Shown one piece after another: positions 18,601-27,469 of a stretch of 64,000 nt of DNA; the first letter of the stretch is position 1; each line of letters starts with the position of its first letter. The translations under genes and the position numbers were made by a program. Source of the DNA: an uncultured Roseibium sp. (lineage in GTDB: Bacteria > Pseudomonadota > Alphaproteobacteria > Rhizobiales > Stappiaceae); assembly GCF_963669205.1 (NCBI RefSeq), contig NZ_OY769915.1:2702001-2766000 (forward strand). The letters run 5' to 3'. A model generated the notes under the pieces. It made no database searches. It had not been told where the DNA came from and worked only from the letters and a program-made list of their open reading frames with translations.

Positions 18601-19999
18601 CGGATATCCGGACTTCCTGGACGCCGCCATTCGCCGTTCCCGAAGCCTTGAGCGACAACCCGCCCGTGAGCGGTTCGGTCTCCGCCGTCAGGCCTTCCAG
18701 GTCGGCGATCGCCAGTTGCAGGTCGAAGGGCGATGTCAGGACATCCGCTTGCAGGTTGGCTCCGGTTCCGCTGGCATCAAGCTTGATTGCCCCCGTTCTG
18801 GCCTCGGTCGTCTGAAAGGAACCCATGCCGATACTGGTCGACCAGTCCGCCGCCGCCTGGCTGCCTGTCACCGCAACGGTGGCGTCAACGGGGCCGAAAA
18901 CGATGCGCCGCTCGCCGAGATCAAGGGCGATCAGGGCATTGTCGCCCGCATTGACCGTCATTTTCGCGTCAGCGTTGATCTTTTGATCGGCAAGGTCTGC
19001 GGACGCCTCCACTGCCACGGTCTGGGTCTTCAGATCGAGATCGGCTGCGACGGGTGCGAATTCCGGCGTGAAACGCGCGCTGCCCGCTGCATGCGTGGTG
19101 CCGGTCAGGAAGGCCTTGGCTTGCGGTGGTGCGAGCGGTTCGAGATCTCCGTCCAGATCGAAGGTGAGAACGCGTTCTGGGTCCTTTTCTTCCAGGTTGG
19201 CGGAACCGGTGACGGTTGTTCTCCCGTCCAGTGCGACATCGAGATTGGCCGCCCAGTTCGTCAGCGGACCGCTTCCCTTGAGGTCCAGCCGGATAGCCGG
19301 AAGGTCGGGAACCTCCAGGAGGCGCGCCGCCATTCCGCCACGCGGCTCCGAAAGAACCAGGTCAAAGGCCAGGGTTTCCGCGGCGGGTTCGAATTCGGCG
19401 GAGGCATTCAGTTTTGCGTCGATGCCGTCCACCCTCTGGACGTCGAGCTTGCCGGATATGAGAGCAGGATCGCGCTCGAAGGCCCCGGAACCGGCAACGG
19501 AAAACGACACCGGTTCGCCGAGAACGGAATTTCCGATGTTGATTTCATCAAGAGAAAGATCGGTCAACGAAACATCAAGTGGCAGCGCAAGGCCGCTGGA
19601 CGCTTCGCTCGTTTCGGTCTCGCTTTCGGTGGTGCTCGCGGGTTGAGCGGCAGGAAGCCGGTTCAGGTCGATCCTGTCAGCGGTGAGGCTGGCGACATCG
19701 AGTGTTCCCGACAGGAGCTGGAGCGGGTGCCAGTTGAGACCGAGTTGCTCGGCTTCGAACCAGACACCATCCTGATCGGCGAGTGTAACGTTTTCGACGG
19801 CCGCGTTCAGGCCGAAGCTGAGATAAAGACCCTCGATCCTGATTGCCAGCGTTTCGCTCGAAGCGACCGAACTGACGACATTCGACACGAGATTGCGGCC
19901 CGAAGGCACCTGCAACACGGCAATCAGAAGCAACGGAATTGCCACCACGAGGGCGATGAGAAATCCGAAAATACGAAGAGTCAGGTTCAAAAAACGCAT
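15650..19999 (-). CDS. tamB: Translocation and assembly module protein TamB
   Basis: A 1449-residue inner-membrane-anchored protein that, with TamA, helps move proteins and possibly lipids to the outer membrane. Residues 7-30 are the single N-terminal membrane helix (FGFLIALVVAIPLLLIAVLQV). The long middle is a repetitive beta-rich, Asp/Ala/Ser-rich AsmA/TamB-like groove. The C-terminal about 350 residues are the TamB (former DUF490) domain, with FSLKRGQLDILTRRLTFSRG, the DPEIAFTSSPELPQDEVLALLLFG block and a final GIFFEREY. The length fits alphaproteobacterial TamB. It is 142 bases downstream of tamA on the same strand and is probably co-transcribed. It is low in Cys and acidic, as expected for a periplasmic bridge. 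Confidence 0.95.
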   Translation of the reverse strand: MRFLNLTLRIFGFLIALVVAIPLLLIAVLQVPSGRNLVSNVVSSVASSETLAIRIEGLYLSFGLNAAVENVTLADQDGVWFEAEQLGLNWHPLQLLSGTLDVASLTADRIDLNRLPAAQPASTTESETETSEASSGLALPLDVSLTDLSLDEINIGNSVLGEPVSFSVAGSGAFERDPALISGKLDVQRVDGIDAKLNASAEFEPAAETLAFDLVLSEPRGGMAARLLEVPDLPAIRLDLKGSGPLTNWAANLDVALDGRTTVTGSANLEEKDPERVLTFDLDGDLEPLAPPQAKAFLTGTTHAAGSARFTPEFAPVAADLDLKTQTVAVEASADLADQKINADAKMTVNAGDNALIALDLGERRIVFGPVDATVAVTGSQAAADWSTSIGMGSFQTTEARTGAIKLDASGTGANLQADVLTSPFDLQLAIADLEGLTAETEPLTGGLSLKASGTANGGVQEVRISDLALTSSAAALTLTDTLLSTASVAGQGRLSLSDLSLFSKLAQRDLGGSVSATFSADLDPAEISGKATAAVTMQDVVTGIAQADTLMSGSTQLDAVVALAGADDITVESLSIKNAAIAIGGNAHYQKQELASDVSVDLSDLGKLDPQLAGSAKLSARTSGPIDALNVELDASSEQILLAGTPLDALKFAATAIADMAAPSAKVTSSASLKGQPIAVDIELKSENGGADINPLSVKLAGNTVTGALAVADLQKPVETLKGDLEIDAPDLASLSPLVLTEIGGQLKGSVLADPDAKKLAIDLTGSDIDVPSLSIGSVKVKADIAAPYSPQTATADVELSDLITDATPVHAVTLSAKPEGDGTSINADVKIDQDNDDGLSLAARIAQPETDTYVVDLSELSMRYQGLASQLLEATRISYSAGTADIQPLRLKLGDGSLAVSGTAGQDLDMSAELTSVPLNLANAFVPSLGLGGTLSGSLKAQGSSGAPEATWSITGAGLTASELKNNGLSALALKTTGTLKDNQVSQETTVSDPNGLAFSASGTVGLAQPSAIAISLDGTVPVNALKRPLLEAGLRGDGSIALKGNVGGSAAAPTYQITATPAGLKVTSLSTGLTVQNIAGSATVTQEQASLNSITGELATGGSLSASGSVGMNNGFPADLALKLNRGRYVDPGLVTADVDADIKISGPLASASNSALIGGSITINKADISIPEYLPGAIPPVEVKHVNASQAIRQQVADLGGEPKQSQAEQKSVPPRLDIVLNAPGRIFIRGRGLDAELQGNLKVVGTTADPQAIGAFSLKRGQLDILTRRLTFSRGSATFDGSLTPLIDFAATTTVNDTTITVTVSGQADDPEIAFTSSPELPQDEVLALLLFGKSVGNLSATQIASLAAAIATLTGGSDSGPLATLRKSLGLDAIDINTDGEDGPSVAVGKYINDNIYLGVEQGTGSGSSRVKVDIDLDRGLKVRGEVGADGESKAGIFFEREY

Positions 20000-20126
20000 G
20001 AGGATCAGGGTTTTCTGCTGTCCGGTGCCGCGAGGCTGATCAATCGGGTTTCAAGGGTTTAGCGCGTTCGGCAACGTGTTTCCAGGCAACAGTGTTGCCG
20101 AACCGGTGTTCAAAGGGATCAGGATA

Positions 20127-20144
20127 CTAGGGTCCGTACCCCTA
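20127..20144. repeat. Solo end of the CTAG element at the tamA stop codon
   Basis: CTAGGGTCCGTACCCCTA contains GGGTCCGTACCC, the exact terminal 12 bases of the element at 45177-45452. It has CTAG on one side and the tamA stop (TAG on the minus strand) on the other. No internal element sequence remains. It could be an excision footprint or a minimal hairpin unit. Confidence 0.6.
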
Positions 20145-22127
20145 AAAGGCCTGACTCAAGCCCACATACAACGCGAAATCAGGATCATCCTTGCCGGGAT
20201 CGAGTGGAATCGCGGCATCGACGCGAAGCGGACCTATCGGGGTAAAGTACCGCAAACCAGCGCCCACGCCCACCTTCAAATCCTCCGCAAAATCCGGAAC
20301 CGTGTCTTCATAGGCGTTTCCTGCGTCCACGAATCCGACCACGCCGATGGTTTCGGTCACCCGGACGCGGACCTCCCCTGACAGTTCTACCAGGGACCGG
20401 CCGCCGACAACCTCACCATTCACCCTGGGGCCGACATTGCGGTAGGCGTATCCGCGAATGGACCCGCCGCCGCCGGCAATGAACCGCCGGCTTGCCGGAA
20501 CCGCCTCGACCGAAGGCGCGAAAATGGACCCGAGCGTGACCTTGCCTGCCAGAATGAACCGCTTGGCCTTGTCCAGTGCGTAATAGCTGGACACCGTGCC
20601 TCTCACGAAACCCATCGCATTGGAATTGAGCGTATCGTAAGCCGGTTCGGCAAAGACCGCTGCGAATACGCCCTTGGACGGGTTGAGCTTGTCGTCCCGG
20701 TTGTCGAAGGTGAGGTCGGCTGGCAGACCGAGAAGCAGATATTCGTTCTCGCCGAAGGCATCTTCCTCGTCGGCAAAGAAAACCTCCGCACCCGCGCGTC
20801 CCTTGAGCGTGTCGGAAAACTCGCGGTTGAGAAAGGCGTTGAAGGTTGCGGTCCGGCTCTTGTAGGCGTCCGGGTTTTCCTGTCTGGCTTCCAGGCTCGT
20901 CGAGAAGCTGGTCAGAGGACCGAAAACCCCGGGTTTTTCGAATGCGATCCGTGCGGAGTATTCCTGATTTGCGAAACTCTCGGTGCCGATCCGTCCGACG
21001 GAACCTTCCACGGAGAGCAATTCCCCGCGGCCGAAAAGGTTGCGGCGCCGCCAGTAGGCCTCCACTCCGAAGCCCTCCGTGCTCGACCAGGAGGCTCCGG
21101 CGCCGATGACATGCCGTTTGCGTTCGCTCACTTCGATCGTGATCGGCAACGTGCCGTCCGGGCCTGCAATGTCGCCCTCGACAAACCGGATGGACGAGAA
21201 GATGCCGAGATCGTTCAGCCGCTTGCGCGCCCGCGCGATGTCCTCGGGAGAATAGATGCCGCCTTCAGGCAGCATGGCCTGCTGCTTGACGAAGTCCGGA
21301 TCGGTCACGTCGGTTCCGTTGACGGCGACCGGCCCGAACCGCGCCTGAGGCCCGGCATCGGCCACAAGCGTGACATCCAGCCTGTTGGAACTGTGGTCTG
21401 CGGTGATCCTGCGTTCGGCGATCCTCGCTTTCGGGTAGCCGCGCCCGCGCAGCAGCGCAACGATGCGTCCCTCCGCTGACAGGATCTTTCCCGATTCGGC
21501 GGGTTCACCAGGCGTGAGGCCCCAGAAGGAAGGATCCGTCGACAATTCGCTGGTGTCCGACGAGATAGTGACGTTGCCGAAAGTGAACACCGGACCGGGG
21601 TTGACCAGAATGGAGACCCGCACCGGCCGGGCATCGGGCAGGTCGCTCTGTTCAAGCGCGGTTTCCAGGGGAATGCCCGCGAGCTTGATGGAAACCGTTC
21701 CGCCGTAGCGGCCATCCGAATAGAGCTTGGCAACGAGCCGTTCACGGTCGGACAGCGCGCGCGCGATCAAACCGGCCTCGCCGGACGGAGGCTTGTCCTG
21801 CTGTTGGAGGAGCAGGGAAGCTCCCTTCAGGTCGCTGGTCAGGTCCTCGTTGCCGTCCGAAACGGCGAGTTCAGCGTCATACGGGGTGGGATCCGGGACC
21901 GCTTCGCCTTGTTCTTCTTCTTCGCCGCCAAACGGTTTCCACCCGAAGATTTCAAACGCGGCTGCCGGATAAAGCGGCAGCGCGAGGCTGAGAAGCACCG
22001 CTCCGATTGCGACACTCGATGCCGAAACACGAAAAGAGCCGGCCGCCGTACCGGCAACCAACGTCTTGGGTGCGGTTGAAACCGCGCTCCGGGCGAGCCC
22101 GGAGAAGCAAGACGGTAGACCCTTCAC
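20142..22127 (-). CDS. tamA: Omp85-family outer-membrane assembly protein TamA
   Basis: A 661-residue BamA/TamA-type protein that assembles outer-membrane proteins with TamB. A signal peptide lies at about 33-57 (VAIGAVLLSLALPLYPAAA); the preceding Arg/Ser/Thr-rich stretch is unusually long, so the true start may be downstream of this GTG. An acidic Glu-rich linker is followed by POTRA domains (about 160-360, with GPVFTFGNVTI and DVTLVADAGPQARFGPV). A C-terminal 16-strand barrel (about 370-661) has IPASRRFIAGGGGSIRGYAY-like content (the RF-GG-RGY motif) and ends in Phe. It lies upstream of tamB on the same strand. The autotransporter at 27470 is a plausible local client. Its TAG stop lies in a solo repeat end. 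Confidence 0.93.
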   Translation of the reverse strand: MKGLPSCFSGLARSAVSTAPKTLVAGTAAGSFRVSASSVAIGAVLLSLALPLYPAAAFEIFGWKPFGGEEEEQGEAVPDPTPYDAELAVSDGNEDLTSDLKGASLLLQQQDKPPSGEAGLIARALSDRERLVAKLYSDGRYGGTVSIKLAGIPLETALEQSDLPDARPVRVSILVNPGPVFTFGNVTISSDTSELSTDPSFWGLTPGEPAESGKILSAEGRIVALLRGRGYPKARIAERRITADHSSNRLDVTLVADAGPQARFGPVAVNGTDVTDPDFVKQQAMLPEGGIYSPEDIARARKRLNDLGIFSSIRFVEGDIAGPDGTLPITIEVSERKRHVIGAGASWSSTEGFGVEAYWRRRNLFGRGELLSVEGSVGRIGTESFANQEYSARIAFEKPGVFGPLTSFSTSLEARQENPDAYKSRTATFNAFLNREFSDTLKGRAGAEVFFADEEDAFGENEYLLLGLPADLTFDNRDDKLNPSKGVFAAVFAEPAYDTLNSNAMGFVRGTVSSYYALDKAKRFILAGKVTLGSIFAPSVEAVPASRRFIAGGGGSIRGYAYRNVGPRVNGEVVGGRSLVELSGEVRVRVTETIGVVGFVDAGNAYEDTVPDFAEDLKVGVGAGLRYFTPIGPLRVDAAIPLDPGKDDPDFALYVGLSQAF

Positions 22128-22360
22128 TAACTGCCGCCTGACGGGTTGGTCTGACCGGACTTTCCAGATCTTGAAAAGCTTGTTGGCCAGAGTGCTTACG
22201 CAGCCCTACAACTGTGAGCGTATGCTGCCATGGTTAAATCTTGCTGAATCTTGATAGACCATGACGAATGGCTGAAAGCAAGAGAGAAGGCAGTGCAAGG
22301 GTTTGCCGGAAACAGTTGAAGCGCTGGTTATCACCTGTCAATACTGATTTCCCTTACGGC

Positions 22361-22396
22361 AAAAACAGACGCGCCGGGCAGGCCCGGCGCGTTTTA
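22361..22396. terminator. Bidirectional terminator downstream of folD
   Basis: A perfect 10-bp stem (ACGCGCCGGG / CCCGGCGCGT) with a four-base loop. It has a T-run on the plus side and, on the minus side, a T-run after three bases. It lies about 25 bases past the folD stop and isolates it from tamA. Confidence 0.8.
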
Positions 22397-22419
22397 CTCT
22401 TCCTGGAACGTACTTGCTC

Positions 22420-23331
22420 TCAGAACAGCGGATCTTCTTCCGGAAGGCCCATGAGACGCCGTGCGGCGGTCAGGGTATTGACCATGAGCATTGCGATCGT
22501 CATGGGCCCCACTCCGCCCGGCACCGGTGTGATGGCGCCGGCATGAACCACGGCCTCGTCAAACGCGACATCTCCGACCAGACGAGACTTTCCTTCACCG
22601 CGTTCAGGCGCCGGTATCCTGTTGATGCCGACATCGATGACGGTTGCACCGTCCTTGATCCAGTCGCCCTTGACCATTTCCGGACGCCCGACGGCAGCAA
22701 CCACAATGTCGGCGGCGCGCACAACATCGGGAAGGTCTTTTGTGCGGCTGTGGGCAATCGTGACCGTGCAGCTTTCTTGTAGCAGCAGGCTGGCCATCGG
22801 TTTGCCGACAATGTTGGAACGGCCGACAACCACGGCGGTCTTTCCGGAAAGCGTGTCGCCGAGCGTGCGTTTCAGCAGCACGAGACTGCCGGCCGGGGTG
22901 CACGGAACAAGCGCGCTGTCGCGTTCCCCGGCGGTCAGGAGACCGACATTGACCGGATGGAAACCGTCGACATCCTTTTCCGGGCGTACCAGGCGCAGCA
23001 CTTTGCTTTCGTCGATATGGCCGGGCAGGGGCAACTGGACCAGAATTCCGTGGATCTCCGGATCATTGTTGAGCCGGTCGACCAGCGACAGCACTTCTTC
23101 CTCGCTGGACGCGGCATCAAGCGTGTGCTTGACCGAATGAAAACCGCAGGCTTCCGCGGCCCGGTCCTTGTTGCGGACATAGACCTGGCTGGCAGGGTCC
23201 TCGCCGACGAGCACGACGGCGAGCCCCGGGCGTTTTCCGCTTTCCTGGAGAAGGGCGGCCGCGCGCCGCGTGATCTCATCGCGCACGGATTCCGCGATGG
23301 CTTTGCCATCAATGATTTGGGCCTGGGGCAT
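22420..23331 (-). CDS. folD: Methylenetetrahydrofolate dehydrogenase/cyclohydrolase FolD
   Basis: A bifunctional cytosolic enzyme that oxidises 5,10-methylene-THF to methenyl-THF and hydrolyses it to 10-formyl-THF. The 303-residue length is usual. The active-site Tyr51 and Lys55 lie in PASQVYVRNKDRAAEACG; the NADP loop is VVGRSNIVGKPMA; PVPGGVGPMTIAML is the family C-terminal signature. GGAGG lies four bases before the ATG. Together with the MttB-like, dimethylglycine dehydrogenase-like and homocysteine methyltransferase genes in this window, it could process methylene-THF released from methylated amines, besides its housekeeping role. Confidence 0.97.
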   Translation of the reverse strand: MPQAQIIDGKAIAESVRDEITRRAAALLQESGKRPGLAVVLVGEDPASQVYVRNKDRAAEACGFHSVKHTLDAASSEEEVLSLVDRLNNDPEIHGILVQLPLPGHIDESKVLRLVRPEKDVDGFHPVNVGLLTAGERDSALVPCTPAGSLVLLKRTLGDTLSGKTAVVVGRSNIVGKPMASLLLQESCTVTIAHSRTKDLPDVVRAADIVVAAVGRPEMVKGDWIKDGATVIDVGINRIPAPERGEGKSRLVGDVAFDEAVVHAGAITPVPGGVGPMTIAMLMVNTLTAARRLMGLPEEDPLF

Positions 23332-23463
23332 TCAGCCTCCTTGTCGCTGATACGATTTGAACAAACGAATTCGGCGACCAGCTATAGAATGGCCGTCCGG
23401 ATTGAAAAAGGCAGATTGCGTCGTTTCTTACTCTGGTTTCGCCACCGCGCCCTTCCGTTTGCT

Positions 23464-24642
23464 TCAGGAGTGGCGCACGAACCGCTCCAGTTCCGAAATC
23501 GCGCAGACAATGTGATAAAGCGAGCTTGTGGGGGCCGGCTCATCTGCAAAACTGCCGTCGGGAGCCAGTTTGTCGAGGTAAAGCCCCGCCGGTGCCTTCT
23601 CAATATAAACACGGAGTGCCGCGACCGATGCGGGAATGTCCGCAAGGTAAGCGTCTCTTTCCGGTCCGCTCGAGATTTCGGCCAGGGCAACAGCCGCCTT
23701 GATCCATTCGGTCTGTCCCCATAGACGCGCAATGGGGTTCTGAACAGTGAAGTCGTCGTTGAGGGCCATGAAGGTGACGCCGCGGTTTTCGTCAATGCCG
23801 TATGTCCAGGCAATGTCATAAAGGCGTCTTGCCGCAACCAGGGCACTCGCATCGTCCCGCGAACGGCCCCATCTGCACAGCAGCCACGCCCATTCGAACT
23901 GGTGGCCGGGTTCCATGATGCGGCCCTTGTCGCCGGGCATGGGTGACCAGTCCAGATCGAAGAACTCCCTCAGACCGCCGCTGACCGGATCAATGAACCT
24001 GTTCATCGCAAGTTCGGCAATCTCGTCCGCCAGTTCGGACCAGACCGGATCATCGGAGACGGCTTCCCAGGCAAGGCAGGCTTCGAACAGGTGCATGTGC
24101 GGATTGGAGCAGAGCGGACGTATGTCCGGATTGGCTTCCCGGAAACCAGCTTCGCCGTGCCTGTAGGTCTCCAGAAGGAAGTTCAGCAGATTGGCGGCAT
24201 GCTCCTCGGCGAGCGCTTTCCGGCTCGGAACGGATGCCGCGATGTTCGCGAAACCGAACAGCGCGAAGGCCTGATTGTAAAGATCGAACGTGTCGTCGAC
24301 GATCTCGTTGTTCAGATTTGCTGCGGTGGCAATGTAGCCGGAATTCGTCAGGTAGGTGCCGGTGAACCAGTCGAAAAGGCCGGCGGCGATCTCTTCCGCC
24401 GGTCCGTTCCATCCCAGCCTTGCCCCTTCCAGAAACGAATAGATCTGCCGGGGGACAATGCGCGCGCGGCGCGGCGCATCCGTTGCCTTGCGGTCAACAA
24501 GGTCGATGGCCTCGAAACATTCCCCCTTGGAAAGATCAACGCCCTCTGCAAGCCAGATCGGCAGGGCCTGGTCGTTCTGCCACTTGATGAGATCGGCGGA
24601 CAACTGCCTGATCGGCCCAAGGCCTGCGTTCTGGGGTGCCAT
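23464..24642 (-). CDS. AGE-family sugar epimerase/isomerase
   Basis: A 392-residue (alpha/alpha)6-barrel protein of the N-acylglucosamine 2-epimerase family, which includes mannose isomerases and 2-epimerases acting on free sugars. Signatures are PRRARIVPRQIYSF near the N-terminus, NPHMHLFEACLAWEA and the catalytic-loop EPGHQFEWAWLL, and the later ENRGVTFMALNDDF. The conserved His and Glu residues of the ring-opening and isomerisation site are present in the HMHLFEA and GHQFEW motifs. I use the ATG at 24642, which has AGGA five bases upstream, instead of one four codons earlier. It lies 130 bases after folD, and no sugar transporter is adjacent. Mannose or related aldose-ketose isomerisation is most likely. 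Confidence 0.88.
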   Translation of the reverse strand: MAPQNAGLGPIRQLSADLIKWQNDQALPIWLAEGVDLSKGECFEAIDLVDRKATDAPRRARIVPRQIYSFLEGARLGWNGPAEEIAAGLFDWFTGTYLTNSGYIATAANLNNEIVDDTFDLYNQAFALFGFANIAASVPSRKALAEEHAANLLNFLLETYRHGEAGFREANPDIRPLCSNPHMHLFEACLAWEAVSDDPVWSELADEIAELAMNRFIDPVSGGLREFFDLDWSPMPGDKGRIMEPGHQFEWAWLLCRWGRSRDDASALVAARRLYDIAWTYGIDENRGVTFMALNDDFTVQNPIARLWGQTEWIKAAVALAEISSGPERDAYLADIPASVAALRVYIEKAPAGLYLDKLAPDGSFADEPAPTSSLYHIVCAISELERFVRHS

Positions 24643-24816
24643 TGAAGTCCTCATGCCCGGGTGAGACGGATGCTCAGGGTGAATCGGTTTGAATCCGGTC
24701 AGGACGTTTTAGCGAAAAAATTCGAAGAAGGAAAAACAGCAAAAATTACCATGGCACCTGTCTGTGCGGTTGATGCCTCAGGTGCCCCGGCGAGCGCCGG
24801 GACACCGGTTGCCGGT

Positions 24817-26358
24817 TCAGACATTGCTGTCGGGGAAGGATGCCTTGCGCTCCGCCATGAAGCTGACCAGCGCGTCGTCGATCGCCGGATCGAGCTCGGG
24901 GCCGGTATAGGACCTGAGCATTTCCTTCCACTTGCCGTTGGCCCGGCGCGCGGCATCGAGTTCGCCGTCGGCAAGCCACTGCTCGTAGGAATTGTTGTCG
25001 GCGATCGAGGAGCGGTAGAACGCGCTCTCGAAGTTCCGCTGCGTGTGGGCTGCACCGAGGAAGTGCCCGCCCGGGCCGACTTCCTGCAGGGCGTCCATTG
25101 CCAGGGTCTCGTCGTCGACCTCGATGCCCTTTGCCAGCACGTGCATCATGCCGAGCTGATCGGCATCCATGACGAACTTCTCGTAGGACGAACACAATCC
25201 GCCCTCCAGCCATCCGGCGGAGTGCAGGGCGAAGTTCACGCCGGACTGCACCGTTGCCAGGATCGTCTGTGCCGATTCCTGCGCCGACTGGCCGTCCGGC
25301 AGTTTGGAGGCGGTGAACGAGCCGCCCGAACGGAAGGGCAGGTTCAGCCTGCGCGCGAGCTTGGCCGCACCGTTCAGAAGCAGCGAGCCTTCCGGGCTGC
25401 CGAAGGTCGGCGCCCCGGATTGCATGGATATGGAGCTCACGAAGGCACCGAACACGACCGGTGCGCCGGGGCGGACAAGCTGCGTCAGCGCACATCCCGC
25501 CATCGCCTCCGCCAGCACCTGCGACAGTGTTCCGGCGACGGTGACCGGGCTCATCGCACCTGCCAGGATGAACGGCGACACGATGCAAGCCTGGTTGTTC
25601 TTGGCATAAACCTTCAGCGCGCCGAGCATGGTGGCATCGAACACCAGCGGCGAGTTCGCATTGATCAGCTGGATCATGACGCAGTTCTGATCGACGAAGT
25701 CCTCGCCGAAGGTGATCTGCGCCATCGCGACCGAATCTTCCGCGCGTTCCGGTGCCGTCACCGACCCCATGAACGGCTTGTCGGAATACTTGATGTGCGA
25801 ATAGACCATGTCGAAATGGCGCTTGTTCACCGGCAGATCGACCGGTTCGCAGACCGTGCCGCCCGAATGGTGCATCCACGGCGACATGTAGGCCAGCTTC
25901 ACGAAATTCCGGAAATCCTCGATCGTGCCGTAGCGGCGTCCCTGGTCCAGATCGGTCACGAAGGGCGGGCCGTAGACGGGTGCGAACACGAGATTGTTGC
26001 CGCCGATCTCCACATTGCGGGCCGGGTTGCGCGCATGCTGGGTGAACTGGCGCGGCGCGGTCTTCAGGATCTCGCGCAGCATGTCCTTGGGAAACCGCAC
26101 ACGCTCGCCGTCGACATCCGCACCGGCGTCCTTCCAGATCCGGAGCACTTCCGGGTCTTCGCGGAATTCCAGTCCGATTTCCGCAAGAATGCGGTCCGCA
26201 TTCGCCTCGATCTTCAGAACGCTTTCCTCGCTGAGGACGTCGTAGATCGGAAGTTTGCGGGAAATATAGGGGACAGCCTGGCCGGCCGGACCAGCTTGCC
26301 TGCGCTCGCGGCGGGCGGATCGGCCTCTGCGGCCCGACGGGGCGGCGTCTGACATCAT
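24817..26358 (-). CDS. Trimethylamine methyltransferase (MttB) family protein, non-pyrrolysine type
   Basis: A 513-residue protein of the MttB/DUF1638-neighbour superfamily. Archaeal MttB uses pyrrolysine to transfer a methyl group from trimethylamine to a corrinoid protein. This gene has no in-frame amber codon, so it belongs to the widespread bacterial non-Pyl branch, whose studied members act on glycine betaine, proline betaine or carnitine. Recognisable blocks are GRRYGTIEDFRNFVKLAYMSP-like, HHSGGTVCEPVDLPVNKRH and SYEQWLADGELDAARRAN. The N-terminal 25 residues are Arg-rich and disordered. No corrinoid protein or RamA-type activator is nearby, which leaves the methyl acceptor open. It precedes the AGE gene on the same strand with 174 bases between. 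Confidence 0.88.
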   Translation of the reverse strand: MMSDAAPSGRRGRSARRERRQAGPAGQAVPYISRKLPIYDVLSEESVLKIEANADRILAEIGLEFREDPEVLRIWKDAGADVDGERVRFPKDMLREILKTAPRQFTQHARNPARNVEIGGNNLVFAPVYGPPFVTDLDQGRRYGTIEDFRNFVKLAYMSPWMHHSGGTVCEPVDLPVNKRHFDMVYSHIKYSDKPFMGSVTAPERAEDSVAMAQITFGEDFVDQNCVMIQLINANSPLVFDATMLGALKVYAKNNQACIVSPFILAGAMSPVTVAGTLSQVLAEAMAGCALTQLVRPGAPVVFGAFVSSISMQSGAPTFGSPEGSLLLNGAAKLARRLNLPFRSGGSFTASKLPDGQSAQESAQTILATVQSGVNFALHSAGWLEGGLCSSYEKFVMDADQLGMMHVLAKGIEVDDETLAMDALQEVGPGGHFLGAAHTQRNFESAFYRSSIADNNSYEQWLADGELDAARRANGKWKEMLRSYTGPELDPAIDDALVSFMAERKASFPDSNV

Positions 26359-26712
26359 TCAGCTCCAAGGGTGGTGTTTTGAGTTGTGCGTAGTCTTTCT
26401 CAGGCGCAAGTGCAACCCGGCTCCAGATGCGTCGCACTTTGCCATAAATGCGTCATGTCCCTGACTTGATCGTTCTGGACCTGCCGGTGCCGGGAAGCGG
26501 GCAGTGTAGCACCATTGAAGAAAACCGTCGCTTGGGGCTCTGAAATCCGGCTCAGCGATTGCCTTCGCTTCCTTCGCGATCGGGTCGCCGCGTCGCGGAT
26601 GAATGCCGTATCCATTGCCGCGTGGATGGGAGACCGGATCGGCTCACGGCATTGGAAACAAGACTGAAGGCGTCCTGTGCTGACGACCGCGGCACCAGAC
26701 AGCCTTTCCCTA
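26359..26712. other. Gene-free stretch before the direct repeat
   Basis: Upstream region of the MttB-like gene, which reads away to the left. Short open frames here are not conserved in character, and no promoter or RNA gene was convincing. Confidence 0.5.
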
Positions 26713-27275
26713 CCGTCATGCCATGGTTTGACCCACTGCTGTCCGTTTTAGGTCGGCATTGATCCAGCGAGGCGATCCCAGCCTATGAGCTTGTCATTCC
26801 GGCTGAAGCGCAGCGGAATGCCGGAACCCAGTAACCACCGGATTTTCCGTCTTGTTTCAGTCTCCGGCCGCAACGGGTACTGGGTCCCGGTCTTGCCGCT
26901 TTCACGGCAAACCGGGACGACAAATCGGGGGAACAACTCCGTATCCCGAATTGGCGCTGCACGGAACTATGCCGCTTTCTCAACGACATGAGTTCGGCAG
27001 TACTTTCCAAACCGGACAGCAGTGGATCAGGTCCGGCAATGACGCAGTTGTTCTGGGCCAGGTTTGGTGTCGTCCCGCCCGTGCTGCACCCCAGCGGTGA
27101 GGGGAGAGGAGGCGCCCACCCCCACCCGAGTCGTCCCGGACCTGATCCGGGATCCAATCCACATTACCTCAAAACACCTGCATTTGGACGGGAAACGCCG
27201 GATCCTGCTCGGTGAAACGGCCGCTGCTCTGGAAACGAGTGGGTCCCGGATCTCCGCTGCGCTGTGTCCGGGATA
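26713..27275. repeat. Long dispersed repeat, copy A (left of the autotransporter)
   Basis: The first 332 bases (26713-27044) align without gaps to 29510-29841, with only scattered differences. Similarity resumes to about 27275 (copy B to 30074). It carries motifs common in alphaproteobacterial intergenic repeats, such as GTCCCGGACCTGATCCGGGA and CCCGGATCTCCGCTGCGCTG. It does not encode a believable protein. The two copies are in direct orientation around a single autotransporter gene; a third, inverted copy is at 43912-44160. The 195 bases from 27275 to the autotransporter start hold its leader and show nothing else clear. Confidence 0.85.
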
Positions 27276-27469
27276 GCGCGCGGGGCACTGGATTGCCTTC
27301 ATTTGCGGTCGGCTGCCACCGGGGCGGTGCGACCCATGTGGCAAATCTGCAACCGTAAGGAGGGTCGTGAATTTAGGAACACTTTATTGGTTAATGCTGG
27401 TTTACCTGTCAGAAGTGACAGTGTAACAAGAGAGCGTGTGGGGGACGTCAGTTATGAAAGACGTCCGGA

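Noticed and set aside
18476..20062. A 528-codon plus-strand open frame
   Set aside because: Antisense to tamB, Arg/Gly-rich shadow translation.
24817..26358. Pyrrolysine-containing MttB
   Set aside because: No in-frame amber codon occurs within the 513-residue reading frame, so this is a non-Pyl homologue.
24661..26437. Long frames of 563 codons on both strands at the MttB locus
   Set aside because: They overlap the MttB-like gene in other frames; only the 513-residue frame has conserved motifs.
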